Shown piece after piece: positions 17,043 through 25,880 of a stretch of 64,000 nt of DNA (position 1 is the stretch's first letter; each line of letters opens with the position of its first letter). The notes beneath the pieces were generated by a model, which saw only the letters and a program-made list of their open reading frames with translations, ran no database searches and had not been told where the DNA came from. A program made the translations under genes and the position numbers. Origin of the DNA: Kribbella pittospori (GTDB lineage: Bacteria; Actinomycetota; Actinomycetes; Propionibacteriales; Kribbellaceae); contig NZ_SJKB01000006.1 of NCBI RefSeq assembly GCF_004331465.1, positions 248,001 through 312,000 of the forward strand, written 5' to 3'.

Positions 17043-19160
17043 TCAGCGCGTGCAGAGGGTCAGGATGTGGGCGCCGTACTTGGTGAGTTTGGTGTGGCCG
17101 ATACCCGGGATCCGGCGGAGGGACTGTTCGTCGGCGGGGCGGGTCTCGGCGATCGCGGTCAGGGTCGCGTCGGTGAGGATGACGAAGGCGGGCATGCTTT
17201 CCGATTCCGCCTGCTCGGTGCGCCAGGCGACCAGGGCGTCGTACAGGTCCTGGTCGATGGTGGACGGACAGTCCTCGCAGCGACCGAGCTTGCGGGCGCC
17301 GGGATCGAGCAGGCCGCGACCGCAGACGCGGCACTTCGGGATCGGCCGGCCGGACCGGGCCGCACGCTCGGTGCGGTCCGGGGAGGGCTCCCACGCGGTC
17401 GGCCGCGACGTACGGACGCCGATGGGGTCGAGGAACCGGGTCGGACCCCGCTGACCGCGACCACCCGGCGAGCGTGACGTCGACCAACTGATGAAGAGCT
17501 GGTCCTTAGCCCGCGTGACCCCCACGTAGAACAGCCTCCGCTCCTCCTCCACCTGCGCCGGCGTCTGGGCGTAGCTGATCGGCAGCGTCCCCTCGTGCGC
17601 GCCCACGATGAAGACGCACTTCCACTCCAGGCCCTTGGCCGCGTGCAGCGTGGCCAGCGTGGCGCCCTCGGCCAGCGGCGCGTGCTGGATCGAGGCCCGC
17701 CGGTCGAGCTCCGCCATCAGATCCAGCAACTTCGCCGACGGATTCTCGGCGGCGAAGTCCGAAGTCATCGTCACCAGCGCGCTCAGCGACTCCCACCGGT
17801 CCCGGACCGCGCCGGTCCCGGTCGGCGGCTCCGGCGTCCACCCGGCCCCGCCGAGCACCCCGGTCACCACCTCGACCAGGTCGTCCGACACGTCCCCGGC
17901 CTTGGCCTGCCCTCGCAGCAGTACGGCGGCCTGCCGGATCTCGGCGCGCTCGAAGAACCGCTCGGCACCCTTCAGCACCGCCGGGATCTTCCGCTCCGCC
18001 AGCGCCTGCTCGAAGTTCTCCGACTGGGCGTTGGTCCGGAACAGTACGGCGATGTCCCGCAGTTGAATCCCCTCGTCGCGGAGCCGGGCGATCGCCCGCG
18101 CCACCGCATCGGCCTCGGCGACCTCGTCGGAGTACTCGCGGTAGATCGGCACCGGACCGGCGTCGCGCTGGGACCGCAGCGTCACCCGACCGGGCAGGCC
18201 GGACGGTCCGGCCGCGTCGAGGATCTTGTTCGCCACGTCCACGATCTGCGGAGTGGACCGGTAGTCGCGAACCAGCTTGATCACGTTCGCCGACGGGTGC
18301 CGCGAGGCGAAGCGCACCAGGTTCTCCGGCTCGGCGCCGGCCCAGGAGTAGATCGTCTGCGCCGGGTCGCCGACCACGCAGACGTCCTCGCGGCCGCCGA
18401 GCCACAGGTCGAGCAGGCTCTGCTGCAGCGGGCTGACGTCCTGATACTCGTCGACCACGAACGTCCGGTATTGCCGGCGGATCTCCGCTGCCACCCGCTC
18501 GTCCTCCGCGAGCAGCGCGACCGCACAGAGCAGCACGTCCTCCAGATCGATCCGGCCGCGCTCGAGCTTCACGTCCTCGTACGCCGCGAAGATCCGCGCG
18601 ATCGTCGCCGGGTCGAAGGCGGCCAGCGTCCGGCCCGAGCGGGGCGCCAGCTTCGCGTAGTCGTCCGGCCGGACGTTGCTCACCTTGGCCCACTCGACCT
18701 CTCCGGCCAGGTCGCGCAGTGCAGGCGTGTCCACCCGGACCCGGCAGCGCGACGCGGCCTCGGTCAGCAGCGGGAACTTGCGATCCGCGATCATCGGCAG
18801 CTCACCGCCGTACACCTTGGGCCAGAACCATCTGGCCTGCCGCAGCGCGGCGGAGTGGAACGTGCGCGCCTGCACACCCTCGACGCCGAGCTGAGCGAGC
18901 CGACCGCGCATCTCTCCCGCAGCGCGCTGGGTGAACGTCACCGCGAGCACCCGTAATGGGTCGAACGTCCCGGTCCGCACGCCGTACGCGATCCGGTGGG
19001 TGATCGCCCGCGTCTTCCCGGTGCCTGCGCCGGCCATCACCACAACCGGTCCATGCAGCGAGGTCGCGACCGCTCGCTGCTCGGGATCAAGCGCCTCGAG
19101 CAGCGAATCCGCGGAACCCACGGCAACGGATTGTGTGAGATCGCTCACGGGCTGGGACAT
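17043..19160 (-). CDS. uvrD2: UvrD2-type superfamily 1 DNA helicase with HRDC domain
   Basis: A 705-residue SF1A helicase. Walker A GAGTGKT lies near residue 44, TFTQRAA (motif Ia) follows, then VVDEYQDVSPLQQ (motif II), GDPAQTIYSWAGA, VRDYRSTPQI, HAAKGLEWKCVF and FYVGVTRAKD. Downstream are a four-cysteine cluster (CRVCGRGLL ... CEDCPS) and a C-terminal HRDC domain (LRRIPGIGHTKLTKYG). Tetracysteine plus HRDC is the diagnostic UvrD2 build of actinobacteria. It unwinds DNA 3' to 5' in repair or replication restart. ATG 19160. It is divergent from mrx1, as in mycobacteria. Confidence 0.93.
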   Translation of the reverse strand: MSQPVSDLTQSVAVGSADSLLEALDPEQRAVATSLHGPVVVMAGAGTGKTRAITHRIAYGVRTGTFDPLRVLAVTFTQRAAGEMRGRLAQLGVEGVQARTFHSAALRQARWFWPKVYGGELPMIADRKFPLLTEAASRCRVRVDTPALRDLAGEVEWAKVSNVRPDDYAKLAPRSGRTLAAFDPATIARIFAAYEDVKLERGRIDLEDVLLCAVALLAEDERVAAEIRRQYRTFVVDEYQDVSPLQQSLLDLWLGGREDVCVVGDPAQTIYSWAGAEPENLVRFASRHPSANVIKLVRDYRSTPQIVDVANKILDAAGPSGLPGRVTLRSQRDAGPVPIYREYSDEVAEADAVARAIARLRDEGIQLRDIAVLFRTNAQSENFEQALAERKIPAVLKGAERFFERAEIRQAAVLLRGQAKAGDVSDDLVEVVTGVLGGAGWTPEPPTGTGAVRDRWESLSALVTMTSDFAAENPSAKLLDLMAELDRRASIQHAPLAEGATLATLHAAKGLEWKCVFIVGAHEGTLPISYAQTPAQVEEERRLFYVGVTRAKDQLFISWSTSRSPGGRGQRGPTRFLDPIGVRTSRPTAWEPSPDRTERAARSGRPIPKCRVCGRGLLDPGARKLGRCEDCPSTIDQDLYDALVAWRTEQAESESMPAFVILTDATLTAIAETRPADEQSLRRIPGIGHTKLTKYGAHILTLCTR

Positions 19161-19261
19161 GCGGGAAGAGCACCACCTGCGGCGTCGTTCGGGTAGGACG
19201 AGAGCAACCCTAGACGGGCCGCCGGACAGAATCCGCGCCCACTTGCAGAAGGAGACAGCCG

Positions 19262-19501
19262 ATGGCGGCTTTCACGATGTACTCGACTCCCTGGTGTGGC
19301 TACTGCCACCGGCTCAAGGGCCAGCTGAAGCGGGCCGGGATCGAGTTCACCGAGGTCGACATCGAGCAGGTCCCGGAGGCCGCGCTGATCGTCGAGAAGG
19401 TCAACAACGGCAACCAGACGGTGCCGACCGTGGTGTTCCCGGACGGGACCGCGATGACGAACCCGTCGCTCGCCCAGGTCGCCGAGAAGCTGGCCGCCTG
19501 A
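19262..19501 (+). CDS. mrx1: Mycoredoxin (glutaredoxin-like, mycothiol-dependent)
   Basis: A 79-residue thioredoxin-fold protein with active site WCGYC (C12, C15) and the cis-Pro segment TVPTVVFPDG. The length and CGYC site match mycoredoxin-1, which reduces mixed disulfides with mycothiol in actinobacteria. ATG 19262 has AAGGAG ten bases upstream. It lies 101 bp from divergent uvrD2, the conserved actinobacterial pairing, and is followed by a hairpin terminator. Confidence 0.93.
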   Translation: MAAFTMYSTPWCGYCHRLKGQLKRAGIEFTEVDIEQVPEAALIVEKVNNGNQTVPTVVFPDGTAMTNPSLAQVAEKLAA

Positions 19502-19525
19502 CCCAGCACCACCAGTACGGCGCAC

Positions 19526-19555
19526 GCGGCGCCGATCCTCAGGGGTCGGCGCCGC
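19526..19555 (+). terminator. 10-bp hairpin after mrx1
   Basis: GCGGCGCCGA and TCGGCGCCGC flank a 10-nt loop, 25 bp beyond the mrx1 stop. Confidence 0.75.
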
Positions 19556-19583
19556 GAGTCATAGTGCGCGAGTTATGGACTTT

Positions 19584-19597
19584 ACGGTCATGACCGT
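19584..19597. promoter_or_regulatory. 14-bp perfect palindrome, likely operator
   Basis: ACGGTCATGACCGT lies 39 bp upstream of the beta-propeller start, directly before a TATACC that could serve as -10. Position and symmetry suggest a dimeric regulator site. No local regulator is an obvious partner. Confidence 0.5.
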
Positions 19598-19635
19598 TAT
19601 ACCGTCGCGGGAACCACGTCGCAGGGAGCCCGCCC

Positions 19636-22005
19636 ATGATTCCGCGCCGTTCGATCCGCCATGCCCTCTCCCGTATCGCACTGGTCCTGGCTGTCGTGCT
19701 GGGACTGCTCGTCACCGGCGGTCCACCCGCCACCGCAGATCCCCATCGGCCGCAGCCTGACCTCTTCCCGTCCGAGAACGGCCCGCTCGCCCCGGACCAC
19801 AACCGGACCGGCAGGGCCGCCGACGTCATCCAGGATCTCGGCGCACCGATCAGCTCCCTCACGATCATGGAGGGCGCCGTCGGCCGCACACCGGACGGCC
19901 GCGACGTCGTGTACGCCGTACCTGCCGGTGAGAACGCGCTCCTCAACGTCGTCGACCTGCACTCCCGCCAGCTGCTCAACACCGTGACGCTCAACGGAGC
20001 CGCCGGCGCGTGGGCGATCGTGGTGGCATCCGACGGCCGCGTGTACGTCGGCACGTACCCGAACGCGCACCTGTACCGCTATGACCCGGCCGACAGCACG
20101 GTCAGCGACCTCGGCCAGCCAATACCCGGCGAGTCACAGATCTACGGCCTCACCGCCGACCAGAATGGCAACGTGTACGCGGGCACCTACCCGACCGCAC
20201 ACGCCTTCAAGTACGACGGCAGCACCGGACAGGTCACCGACTACGGCTCACTCGACCCGGTGCAGCAGTACGCGCGGTCGACGGTGTACGACCCGGACCA
20301 CAACGCACTGTTCGTCGGCATCTCCACTCCGAACGCGAGACTGCTCCGCATCGACCTGGCGACCAGTGCGGTCGAGGACATCACCCCACCGGGCCTGCTG
20401 GCCAAGGACTTCATCGACCTGGACTACGCAGGCGGTCGGGTCTTCGCCAACGCCAGCAGCCGGCTGATCGTGGTCGACGCGGTCACCGGTGAGCAGCTCG
20501 AGTTCACCGACTCCGAGACCGGCAGTCAGGTCAAGGACTACGCGATCGCCGCACGCGGTGTGTCCGCAGCCGGTCCAGGCGGCGTGTACTTCACCACCAG
20601 CACGCTGAACCTGACCCACTACGACCTCGACACCAACACCATCGGCCCGGTGTCACCCACGGTGCGGCTGACCCGTGGCGCCTCGATCGGCTACGGCTGG
20701 GTCACCGAGAACGGCGTACCCGTCCTCTATGGTCTGGCCGGCAACTACTCCGGTGGAACGTTCCGGTACGACCCGCAGGCCGGAACGCTCGCACAGTGGA
20801 GCTCACCGTTCCAGTACGTCCCGGTGCCACTCATGCACGCGCTCTCAGACCCGTCCAACGGCAAGGTCTTTGTCAGCGCCTACTTGAACGGCTCCACGTC
20901 GGTCTACGACCCACCGACCGGCAAGTCCACCGTCACCACGCGACTGGGCCAGGTCGAAGGCTGGGGCTGGGACACCACCGGCAAGATGTACGTCGGCATC
21001 TACCCGTACGGCCGCCTGTCGCTCTGGGACCCGCACGCACCCGAGAGCCCGACGAACCCTCGTGAGCTGTTCAGTCTGGTCGACAGCCACCACCAGAACA
21101 GGCCCCTCGCGGTAGTCCCGTCCGGCGACCACGTCTACGTCGGCACCACTCCCGGGTACGGCGAGTACGGCGGAGCCATCACGGTGTACGACGTACCGAC
21201 CGGTGCGTTCACCGTCTACCGCGACGTGGTGGTGGACCAGACGATCGCCTCCATCCTGCCGATGGGGACAACCCTCTGGGCAGGCTCCGGCATCGAAGGC
21301 GGCCAGGGCACCGAACCGCGGGCAACCGAGGCCCACCTGGTCAAGGTCGACCCGGCCACAGGCACCGTCAGCACAGACGTCGTACCCGTGCCCGGCGCGG
21401 CCAGCATCAACGAACTCAGCATCGGACCGGACGGCAACCTGTGGGGCCTCGCCGACGGCACAGTCTTCGTCGCCAACCCGACCACAGGCCAGGTACTGCG
21501 GACCATCCCGGTGTTCGCCGGCCGGACCGGAGCCAACGACGGAGCGATGTCTTGGCGCGACGGCTACCTGTACGGCGTGACCGGCGGCCGCCTGTTCCTC
21601 GTGGACAGCCTCAACGGCCAGGCGACAGTACTGCGCGACCACGGCCTCAACCGGCTCACGCAGACACCGGACGGCACCTACTACACGTTGCTGCGCCCGG
21701 ACGGCTGGACCAACCCGACCAATCTGGCTTCCTACACCCCACCGGTCGACCCGTGTCCGCAGTCGGACCTCCGGACCAACGTGTGGACCGGGAACGTCAA
21801 CAGCTACGTGACCAACCGCAACCTGCGCTACGGCTGCACGCTGACCGACGAGCTACCCGACGCATCAGCCGACTGGCCGGATCACGCCGCCTACGTTCGC
21901 GCCGTGGACAAGACAGTCAGGCAACTGGAGTCCGACGGCACGGTGGAGCGCTGGGAAGGAGGCCTCATCCGAGTCGCCGCCTCCCGCTCCGACGTGGGCC
22001 GGTGA
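19636..22005 (+). CDS. Secreted beta-propeller protein of unknown function
   Basis: A 789-residue exported protein. Residues 1-35 form a signal peptide (arginines, then LVLAVVLGLLVTG and an AxA-type site before DPHRP). The body consists of repeated short blades such as GRVYVGTYPNAHLYRYDP, GNVYAGTYPTAHAFKYD and KMYVGIYPYGRLSLWDP, consistent with a seven-to-eight-bladed WD40/YVTN-like propeller. No catalytic motif is recognised. The last 90 residues are non-repetitive and have two cysteines. ATG 19636 has GGGAG upstream. A 14-bp palindrome in its promoter region suggests specific regulation. It may bind glycans or a partner, which cannot be decided here. Confidence 0.75.
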   Translation: MIPRRSIRHALSRIALVLAVVLGLLVTGGPPATADPHRPQPDLFPSENGPLAPDHNRTGRAADVIQDLGAPISSLTIMEGAVGRTPDGRDVVYAVPAGENALLNVVDLHSRQLLNTVTLNGAAGAWAIVVASDGRVYVGTYPNAHLYRYDPADSTVSDLGQPIPGESQIYGLTADQNGNVYAGTYPTAHAFKYDGSTGQVTDYGSLDPVQQYARSTVYDPDHNALFVGISTPNARLLRIDLATSAVEDITPPGLLAKDFIDLDYAGGRVFANASSRLIVVDAVTGEQLEFTDSETGSQVKDYAIAARGVSAAGPGGVYFTTSTLNLTHYDLDTNTIGPVSPTVRLTRGASIGYGWVTENGVPVLYGLAGNYSGGTFRYDPQAGTLAQWSSPFQYVPVPLMHALSDPSNGKVFVSAYLNGSTSVYDPPTGKSTVTTRLGQVEGWGWDTTGKMYVGIYPYGRLSLWDPHAPESPTNPRELFSLVDSHHQNRPLAVVPSGDHVYVGTTPGYGEYGGAITVYDVPTGAFTVYRDVVVDQTIASILPMGTTLWAGSGIEGGQGTEPRATEAHLVKVDPATGTVSTDVVPVPGAASINELSIGPDGNLWGLADGTVFVANPTTGQVLRTIPVFAGRTGANDGAMSWRDGYLYGVTGGRLFLVDSLNGQATVLRDHGLNRLTQTPDGTYYTLLRPDGWTNPTNLASYTPPVDPCPQSDLRTNVWTGNVNSYVTNRNLRYGCTLTDELPDASADWPDHAAYVRAVDKTVRQLESDGTVERWEGGLIRVAASRSDVGR

Positions 22006-22941
22006 TCACCAACTGCCGGTGAGGTCCTCTCCGAACCAGCCCTCGATCAGGCGGCGGGAGATGGAGATGCTGCCGGGGAGGGCCATCGTTCCGGCTTCGA
22101 CCAGTGCACGGAGGTCCTCCCTGGTGAACCACTTGGCCTCGGCGATCTCGTCGGCGTCCACCTCGATGTCGGTGCTCGCCGCCTTCGCGTAGAACCCGAG
22201 CATCAGGCTGGACGGCAGCGGCCACGGCTGACTACCGGCGTACTCGATCTCCGGCCCCACGATCACACCGGTCTCCTCGAGGACCTCACGCCGTACGGCA
22301 GCCTCCAGCGACTCACCGGGCTCGACGAAGCCGGCCAGGGTGGAGTACCGGCCCTCGGGCCAAGCGCCGTTGCGGCCGAGCAGTGCGCGGTCCTGGTCGT
22401 CGGTGACCAGCACGATGATCGCCGGGTCGCTCCGGGGGAAGTGGTGCGCGCCGCAGGCGGGGCAGTCCCGCACGTGGCCGGCCTCGACCACAACGGTGTG
22501 CTCACCGCAGTTCGCGCAGTGCGTGTGGACGGCGTGCCAGTTGGCCAGACCGATCAGGTTCACGGCGATGCCGGCCTCACGGTCGTTCAGGACCGCACCC
22601 AGTTCGCGCAGACCGGCGTACGACTCGTCCGCCTCGCCGTCGGCGAGGACGCCGAACACCGCGCGGCCGTCGGCGGTCTGACCGGCACCCGACTCGCGGT
22701 CGATGCCGAGGAAGATCCGAGTACCCTCCGGCGCCTCCGCGGGAGAGACCAGCCGCAGGGCGGTCCGGTCGGAGTTCGCCAGCAGCTTGTCGCCGATCGC
22801 CACCGCCACCTGCGTGTCCGGAGCGGCCCAGGCCTTGTCCAGCCAGTCGTCGTCACGTCTGCGGTCGGCCGCACGGTCCAACACGGACCGGGACAGGGCT
22901 AGGGAACCAGGAGCGATGGAGTAGGCCACATGCCTCAACAT
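22006..22941 (-). CDS. nudC: NAD(+)/NADH diphosphatase, Nudix family
   Basis: About 311 residues. It has an N-terminal NUDIX-like domain, a zinc ribbon (CANCGEH ... CPACGAHHFPR), a Nudix box (GFVEPGES ... REVLEETG) and the NudC-specific SQPWPLPSS downstream. The enzyme splits NAD(H) to NMN(H) and AMP and can remove NAD caps from RNA. The start is uncertain: ATG 22941 is used because an in-frame ATG at 22971 would overlap the divergent deoD start. As in mycobacteria it lies near mrx1 and uvrD2, here separated from mrx1 by the beta-propeller gene. Confidence 0.92.
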   Translation of the reverse strand: MLRHVAYSIAPGSLALSRSVLDRAADRRRDDDWLDKAWAAPDTQVAVAIGDKLLANSDRTALRLVSPAEAPEGTRIFLGIDRESGAGQTADGRAVFGVLADGEADESYAGLRELGAVLNDREAGIAVNLIGLANWHAVHTHCANCGEHTVVVEAGHVRDCPACGAHHFPRSDPAIIVLVTDDQDRALLGRNGAWPEGRYSTLAGFVEPGESLEAAVRREVLEETGVIVGPEIEYAGSQPWPLPSSLMLGFYAKAASTDIEVDADEIAEAKWFTREDLRALVEAGTMALPGSISISRRLIEGWFGEDLTGSW

Positions 22942-22969
22942 ATCCCGGCAGCGTGAGAGCATCCCTCGC

Positions 22970-23683
22970 ATGAGTATTCACATCGCCGCCGAGAAGGGGC
23001 AGATCGCGCCGCGGGTGCTGTTCCCCGGCGACCCACTGCGGGCCAAGTGGATCGCGGAGACCTACCTGTCCGACGTGACCTGCTACACCGAGATCCGGAA
23101 CATGTTCGGATTCACCGGCACCTACAAGGGTGAGCGCGTCTCTGTGCAGGGCTCCGGCATGGGCCAGCCGTCGGCGGCCATCTACGCCAACGAGCTGTTC
23201 GCGGAGTACGACGTCCAGACCCTCATCCGGGTCGGGACCTGTGGTGCGCTGACCGAGGCGGTCCGGGTCCGGGACGTCATCGTGGCGATGTCCGCCAGCA
23301 CCGACTCGCAGATGAACCGGCTGCGCTTCCATGGCATCGAGTACGCACCGACCGCGGACTACAAACTGCTCCGCGCGGCCGTGGACGCAGCTGAGGCGGC
23401 CGGTCTGAACGTGCACGTCGGCCAGGTGTTCTCCGGCGACCTGTTTTACAACGACCGCCCCGATCTGGTGGCGCGGACAGCGGAGTACGGCGTACTCGGC
23501 ATCGAGATGGAGGCCGCCGCGCTCTACACGCTGGCGGCGAAGTTCGGCCGCCGGGCGCTCGGCATCATGACGGTGTCGGACCACCTGATCACCAAGGAGG
23601 AGACGAGCGCCGAGGAGCGGCAGACCACGTTCTCCGAGATGATCACGATCGCCCTCGACGCGGCGATCGAGGTGCCGGTCTGA
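22970..23683 (+). CDS. deoD: DeoD-type purine nucleoside phosphorylase
   Basis: A 237-residue PNP_UDP-family enzyme. It shows FPGDPLRAKWIAE near the start, GSGMGQPSAAIY, RVGTCGAL and the ribose-binding IEMEAAALY, with the catalytic Asp in VSDHL. This hexameric type phosphorolyses purine (deoxy)nucleosides for salvage. ATG 22970. Its TGA overlaps a CTG that starts the following lipoprotein gene, so the two are probably translationally coupled. Confidence 0.93.
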   Translation: MSIHIAAEKGQIAPRVLFPGDPLRAKWIAETYLSDVTCYTEIRNMFGFTGTYKGERVSVQGSGMGQPSAAIYANELFAEYDVQTLIRVGTCGALTEAVRVRDVIVAMSASTDSQMNRLRFHGIEYAPTADYKLLRAAVDAAEAAGLNVHVGQVFSGDLFYNDRPDLVARTAEYGVLGIEMEAAALYTLAAKFGRRALGIMTVSDHLITKEETSAEERQTTFSEMITIALDAAIEVPV

Positions 23684-24249
23684 ACCGCGTCGCCACCGCC
23701 CTGGCCGCCCTGCTCCTGCTGACCGCCTGCTCGTCCGGCGCCTCCGGCTCCTCCGAGGACAAGCCCGAAGCAGGCAGCAGCACCGGTGCGACGCCGACCG
23801 GAGCGGCGACCGGGGCGGCGACCAGCGCCGCGAACGTGCCCGTGTTGCCGGCTCTCACGGCGACCCAGGTGGTCGCCGGCCTGGCCGGCGCCCGCTACAA
23901 GTGCAGCAACGACGCCGCCTACGCGACCTGTACGTCGGGTGCGGTGTCGGTGTGGGTGCTCGCTGGGGACCAGCGTCGCCCGCCGGTGATCTCGCTGTAC
24001 TCCGCCGGACCTGCGGACGTCGCGTCGGGCGAGATCGACAAGGTCCTGTCGCAGGCACTCGAGATCGCGCATGTCAGCGAGCACGCACAGATCGCGGAGT
24101 GGTTCGGGCAGCAGCAGGGCAAGACCTCGGCGAAGCTCACCGCTGGCGACTGGCTGGTGGAGTACTCGGTCGAGGTCGACACCGAGGAACCGGGCGCGCA
24201 TCTCACGTTCACCGACAAGCTCTGCAAGTCGAACTGCCAAGCAGAGTAG
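23680..24249 (+). CDS. Lipoprotein, apparent CTG start overlapping deoD stop
   Basis: About 189 residues. Reading from CTG 23680 gives a short basic N-terminus, the hydrophobic run ALAALLLL and lipobox LTAC, then a Ser/Gly/Thr-rich linker and a globular domain with cysteine pairs (KCSND ... ATCTS ... LCKSNC). No ATG, GTG or TTG precedes residue 50 in this frame, so any other start would lose the signal peptide. GAGGTG sits five bases before the CTG, and CTGA overlaps the deoD stop. I do not recognise the mature domain. It is probably a membrane-anchored extracellular protein. Confidence 0.7.
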   Translation: MNRVATALAALLLLTACSSGASGSSEDKPEAGSSTGATPTGAATGAATSAANVPVLPALTATQVVAGLAGARYKCSNDAAYATCTSGAVSVWVLAGDQRRPPVISLYSAGPADVASGEIDKVLSQALEIAHVSEHAQIAEWFGQQQGKTSAKLTAGDWLVEYSVEVDTEEPGAHLTFTDKLCKSNCQAE

Positions 24250-24256
24250 GGACCGG

Positions 24257-24895
24257 CTACGCCGCGATCAGCTTGGGCAGGACCTGGCGGACCCGGTCGG
24301 CCAGCAGGTCCGGGACCTTCTCCGGGTCCGCGGCGTAGCCGACCACCGCCTGCTCGAAGAGTCCGTCGACGAGCGCGTACGCGGTGGGTGAGTCGACGGT
24401 CGGGCTGCCACCGACCAGATCGGCGTACCGGGTGAGGATGCGCCAGATCATCTGCTCCAGCAGCTCGTCGATCGCGGTGACGTCCGCGCGCAGCTGCTCC
24501 TCGAACATGCTCTGGGCGCGCAGGTCGTACCAGAGCCGGTGCATCGCGGTCTCCTCGACCAGCGTCTGCGTCATCTTGGCGAGGAAGCCGACGGCCAGGT
24601 CGTCCGCGGACTCCGCCGTCTCCACGACCTCGTCGTACCGCTGTGCGCACTTGGTCTTGTAGTAGCGCACGCAGTAGCTGATCAGGTCGATCTTGTCGCG
24701 GAAGTAGTAGTGCACGACGCCGTGGGTGAACTCGGAGTTGTTCGCGATCTCGCGCAGGCTGGTCCGGGCGTACCCGAGCTCGCCGAGCGTCTTCAGCGCC
24801 GACTCCGCCAGCGCGATCCGGCGGCGCTCGACCTTGTCGATCCCGGACACGCGGGCGGACCGGGTCGGCTCCGCGGCATCGGCCGTCACGCTCAT
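24257..24895 (-). CDS. TetR-family repressor of the adjacent SDR/ligase operon
   Basis: About 212 residues from ATG 24895, which has GGGAG upstream. The N-terminal helix-turn-helix is clear (TSLREIANNSEFTHGVVHYY, then FRDKIDLI). The C-terminal ligand domain is divergent, as usual. It is divergent from a three-gene operon. The intergenic gap carries two near-identical 16-bp inverted repeats 22 bp apart, the likely operators, which suggests repression of both units. The ligand may be an acyl-CoA, given the ligase in the operon. Confidence 0.88.
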   Translation of the reverse strand: MSVTADAAEPTRSARVSGIDKVERRRIALAESALKTLGELGYARTSLREIANNSEFTHGVVHYYFRDKIDLISYCVRYYKTKCAQRYDEVVETAESADDLAVGFLAKMTQTLVEETAMHRLWYDLRAQSMFEEQLRADVTAIDELLEQMIWRILTRYADLVGGSPTVDSPTAYALVDGLFEQAVVGYAADPEKVPDLLADRVRQVLPKLIAA

Positions 24896-24975
24896 CGCCA
24901 CTCCCATCCGTAGCCGGATCGTCGGCGTCAGAGTACCCCGCCACGGGCCAGGCGCGTCCCGTGGCGGGGAGATTT

Positions 24976-25013
24976 CTTGACAAGTGTCAAACAAAGTCTT
25001 GACGACTGTCAAA
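24976..25013. promoter_or_regulatory. Two TetR-type operators, 22 bp apart
   Basis: CTTGACAAGTGTCAAA (24976-24991) and CTTGACGACTGTCAAA (24998-25013) share the pattern CTTGAC-N4-GTCAAA and differ at three central positions. Their spacing is two helical turns. They lie between the TetR gene and the SDR operon. Confidence 0.8.
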
Positions 25014-25067
25014 AGGCTGGCCAGAGTGTGAACCGACCACGGTGCGCTTCGAGCAAAGGAGCTTCAG

Positions 25068-25874
25068 ATGGGCGGACTCGATCTCTCCGGCCGCAAGGCC
25101 CTCGTGACCGGCGGGGCCCAGGGGCTCGGCGAAGGGATGGCGAAGGCCCTGGCGGCGGCCGGCGCCAAGGTCGTGATCAGCGATCTCCAGAAGGACCTCG
25201 GCGAGTCCGTCGCCGACGCGCTCGACAGCGAGTACGGCGGCGGCCACGGCTTCGTCGCGCACGACATCACCGACGAGGGCGACTGGGAGAACGCGGTCGT
25301 CGCCGCGAACGACATCCTCGGCGGCCTGGACATCCTGGTGAACAACGCGGGGATCGAGATCACCAGCCTGCTCACCGAGGTGACCGCGGATCAGATCCGC
25401 AAGATGCTCGAGGTCAACGTGCTCGGCACCACGCTCGGGGTCAAGTGGGGCCTGCGGACGATGCGGCCGGAAGGCCTGGCCGGCAACGGCGGCGCGATCA
25501 TCAACGTCGCCTCGGTCGCCGCCACCATCGCCTTCCCCGGTATCGCGGTGTACTCCGCGACCAAGTCCGCGGTCGACCGGCTCACCCGGGTCGCCGCGAT
25601 GGAGTCCGGCAAGCTCGGGTACGGCGTACGCGTCAACTGCATCTACCCCGGACTGGTGCCGACTGCGATGGGTGCGGGCCTGGCCAACGACTGCGCTGAG
25701 CTCGGACTGTTCGAGTCCCCCGAGGCTGCGGTCGCCGCAGTGATCGGTCTGACCCCGGCGGGCCGGCTCGGTGAGGTCGCCGACATCGCCGACGCGGTCG
25801 TCTTCCTCGCCTCGGACGAGTCACGGTTCATCACCGGCATCGGACTGCCGGTCGACGGCGGCATGGGGATGTGA
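25068..25874 (+). CDS. Short-chain dehydrogenase/reductase
   Basis: A 268-residue classical SDR. It has the NAD(P) motif TGGAQGLGEG near residue 16, NNAG, a catalytic Ser in VASVAAT and YSATK. The close GIGLPVDGGMGM is typical. It probably oxidises or reduces a hydroxyl/keto group on a CoA-linked or steroid-like substrate; the substrate is not evident. GGAG lies six to seven bases before ATG 25068. First gene of a TetR-controlled operon; the next gene starts 6 bp downstream. Confidence 0.87.
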   Translation: MGGLDLSGRKALVTGGAQGLGEGMAKALAAAGAKVVISDLQKDLGESVADALDSEYGGGHGFVAHDITDEGDWENAVVAANDILGGLDILVNNAGIEITSLLTEVTADQIRKMLEVNVLGTTLGVKWGLRTMRPEGLAGNGGAIINVASVAATIAFPGIAVYSATKSAVDRLTRVAAMESGKLGYGVRVNCIYPGLVPTAMGAGLANDCAELGLFESPEAAVAAVIGLTPAGRLGEVADIADAVVFLASDESRFITGIGLPVDGGMGM

Positions 25875-25880
25875 TCGCGG

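Noticed and set aside
22970..22972. nudC start at 22971
   Set aside because: It would overlap the divergent deoD start and give an N-terminal extension; ATG 22941 is preferred, though uncertain.
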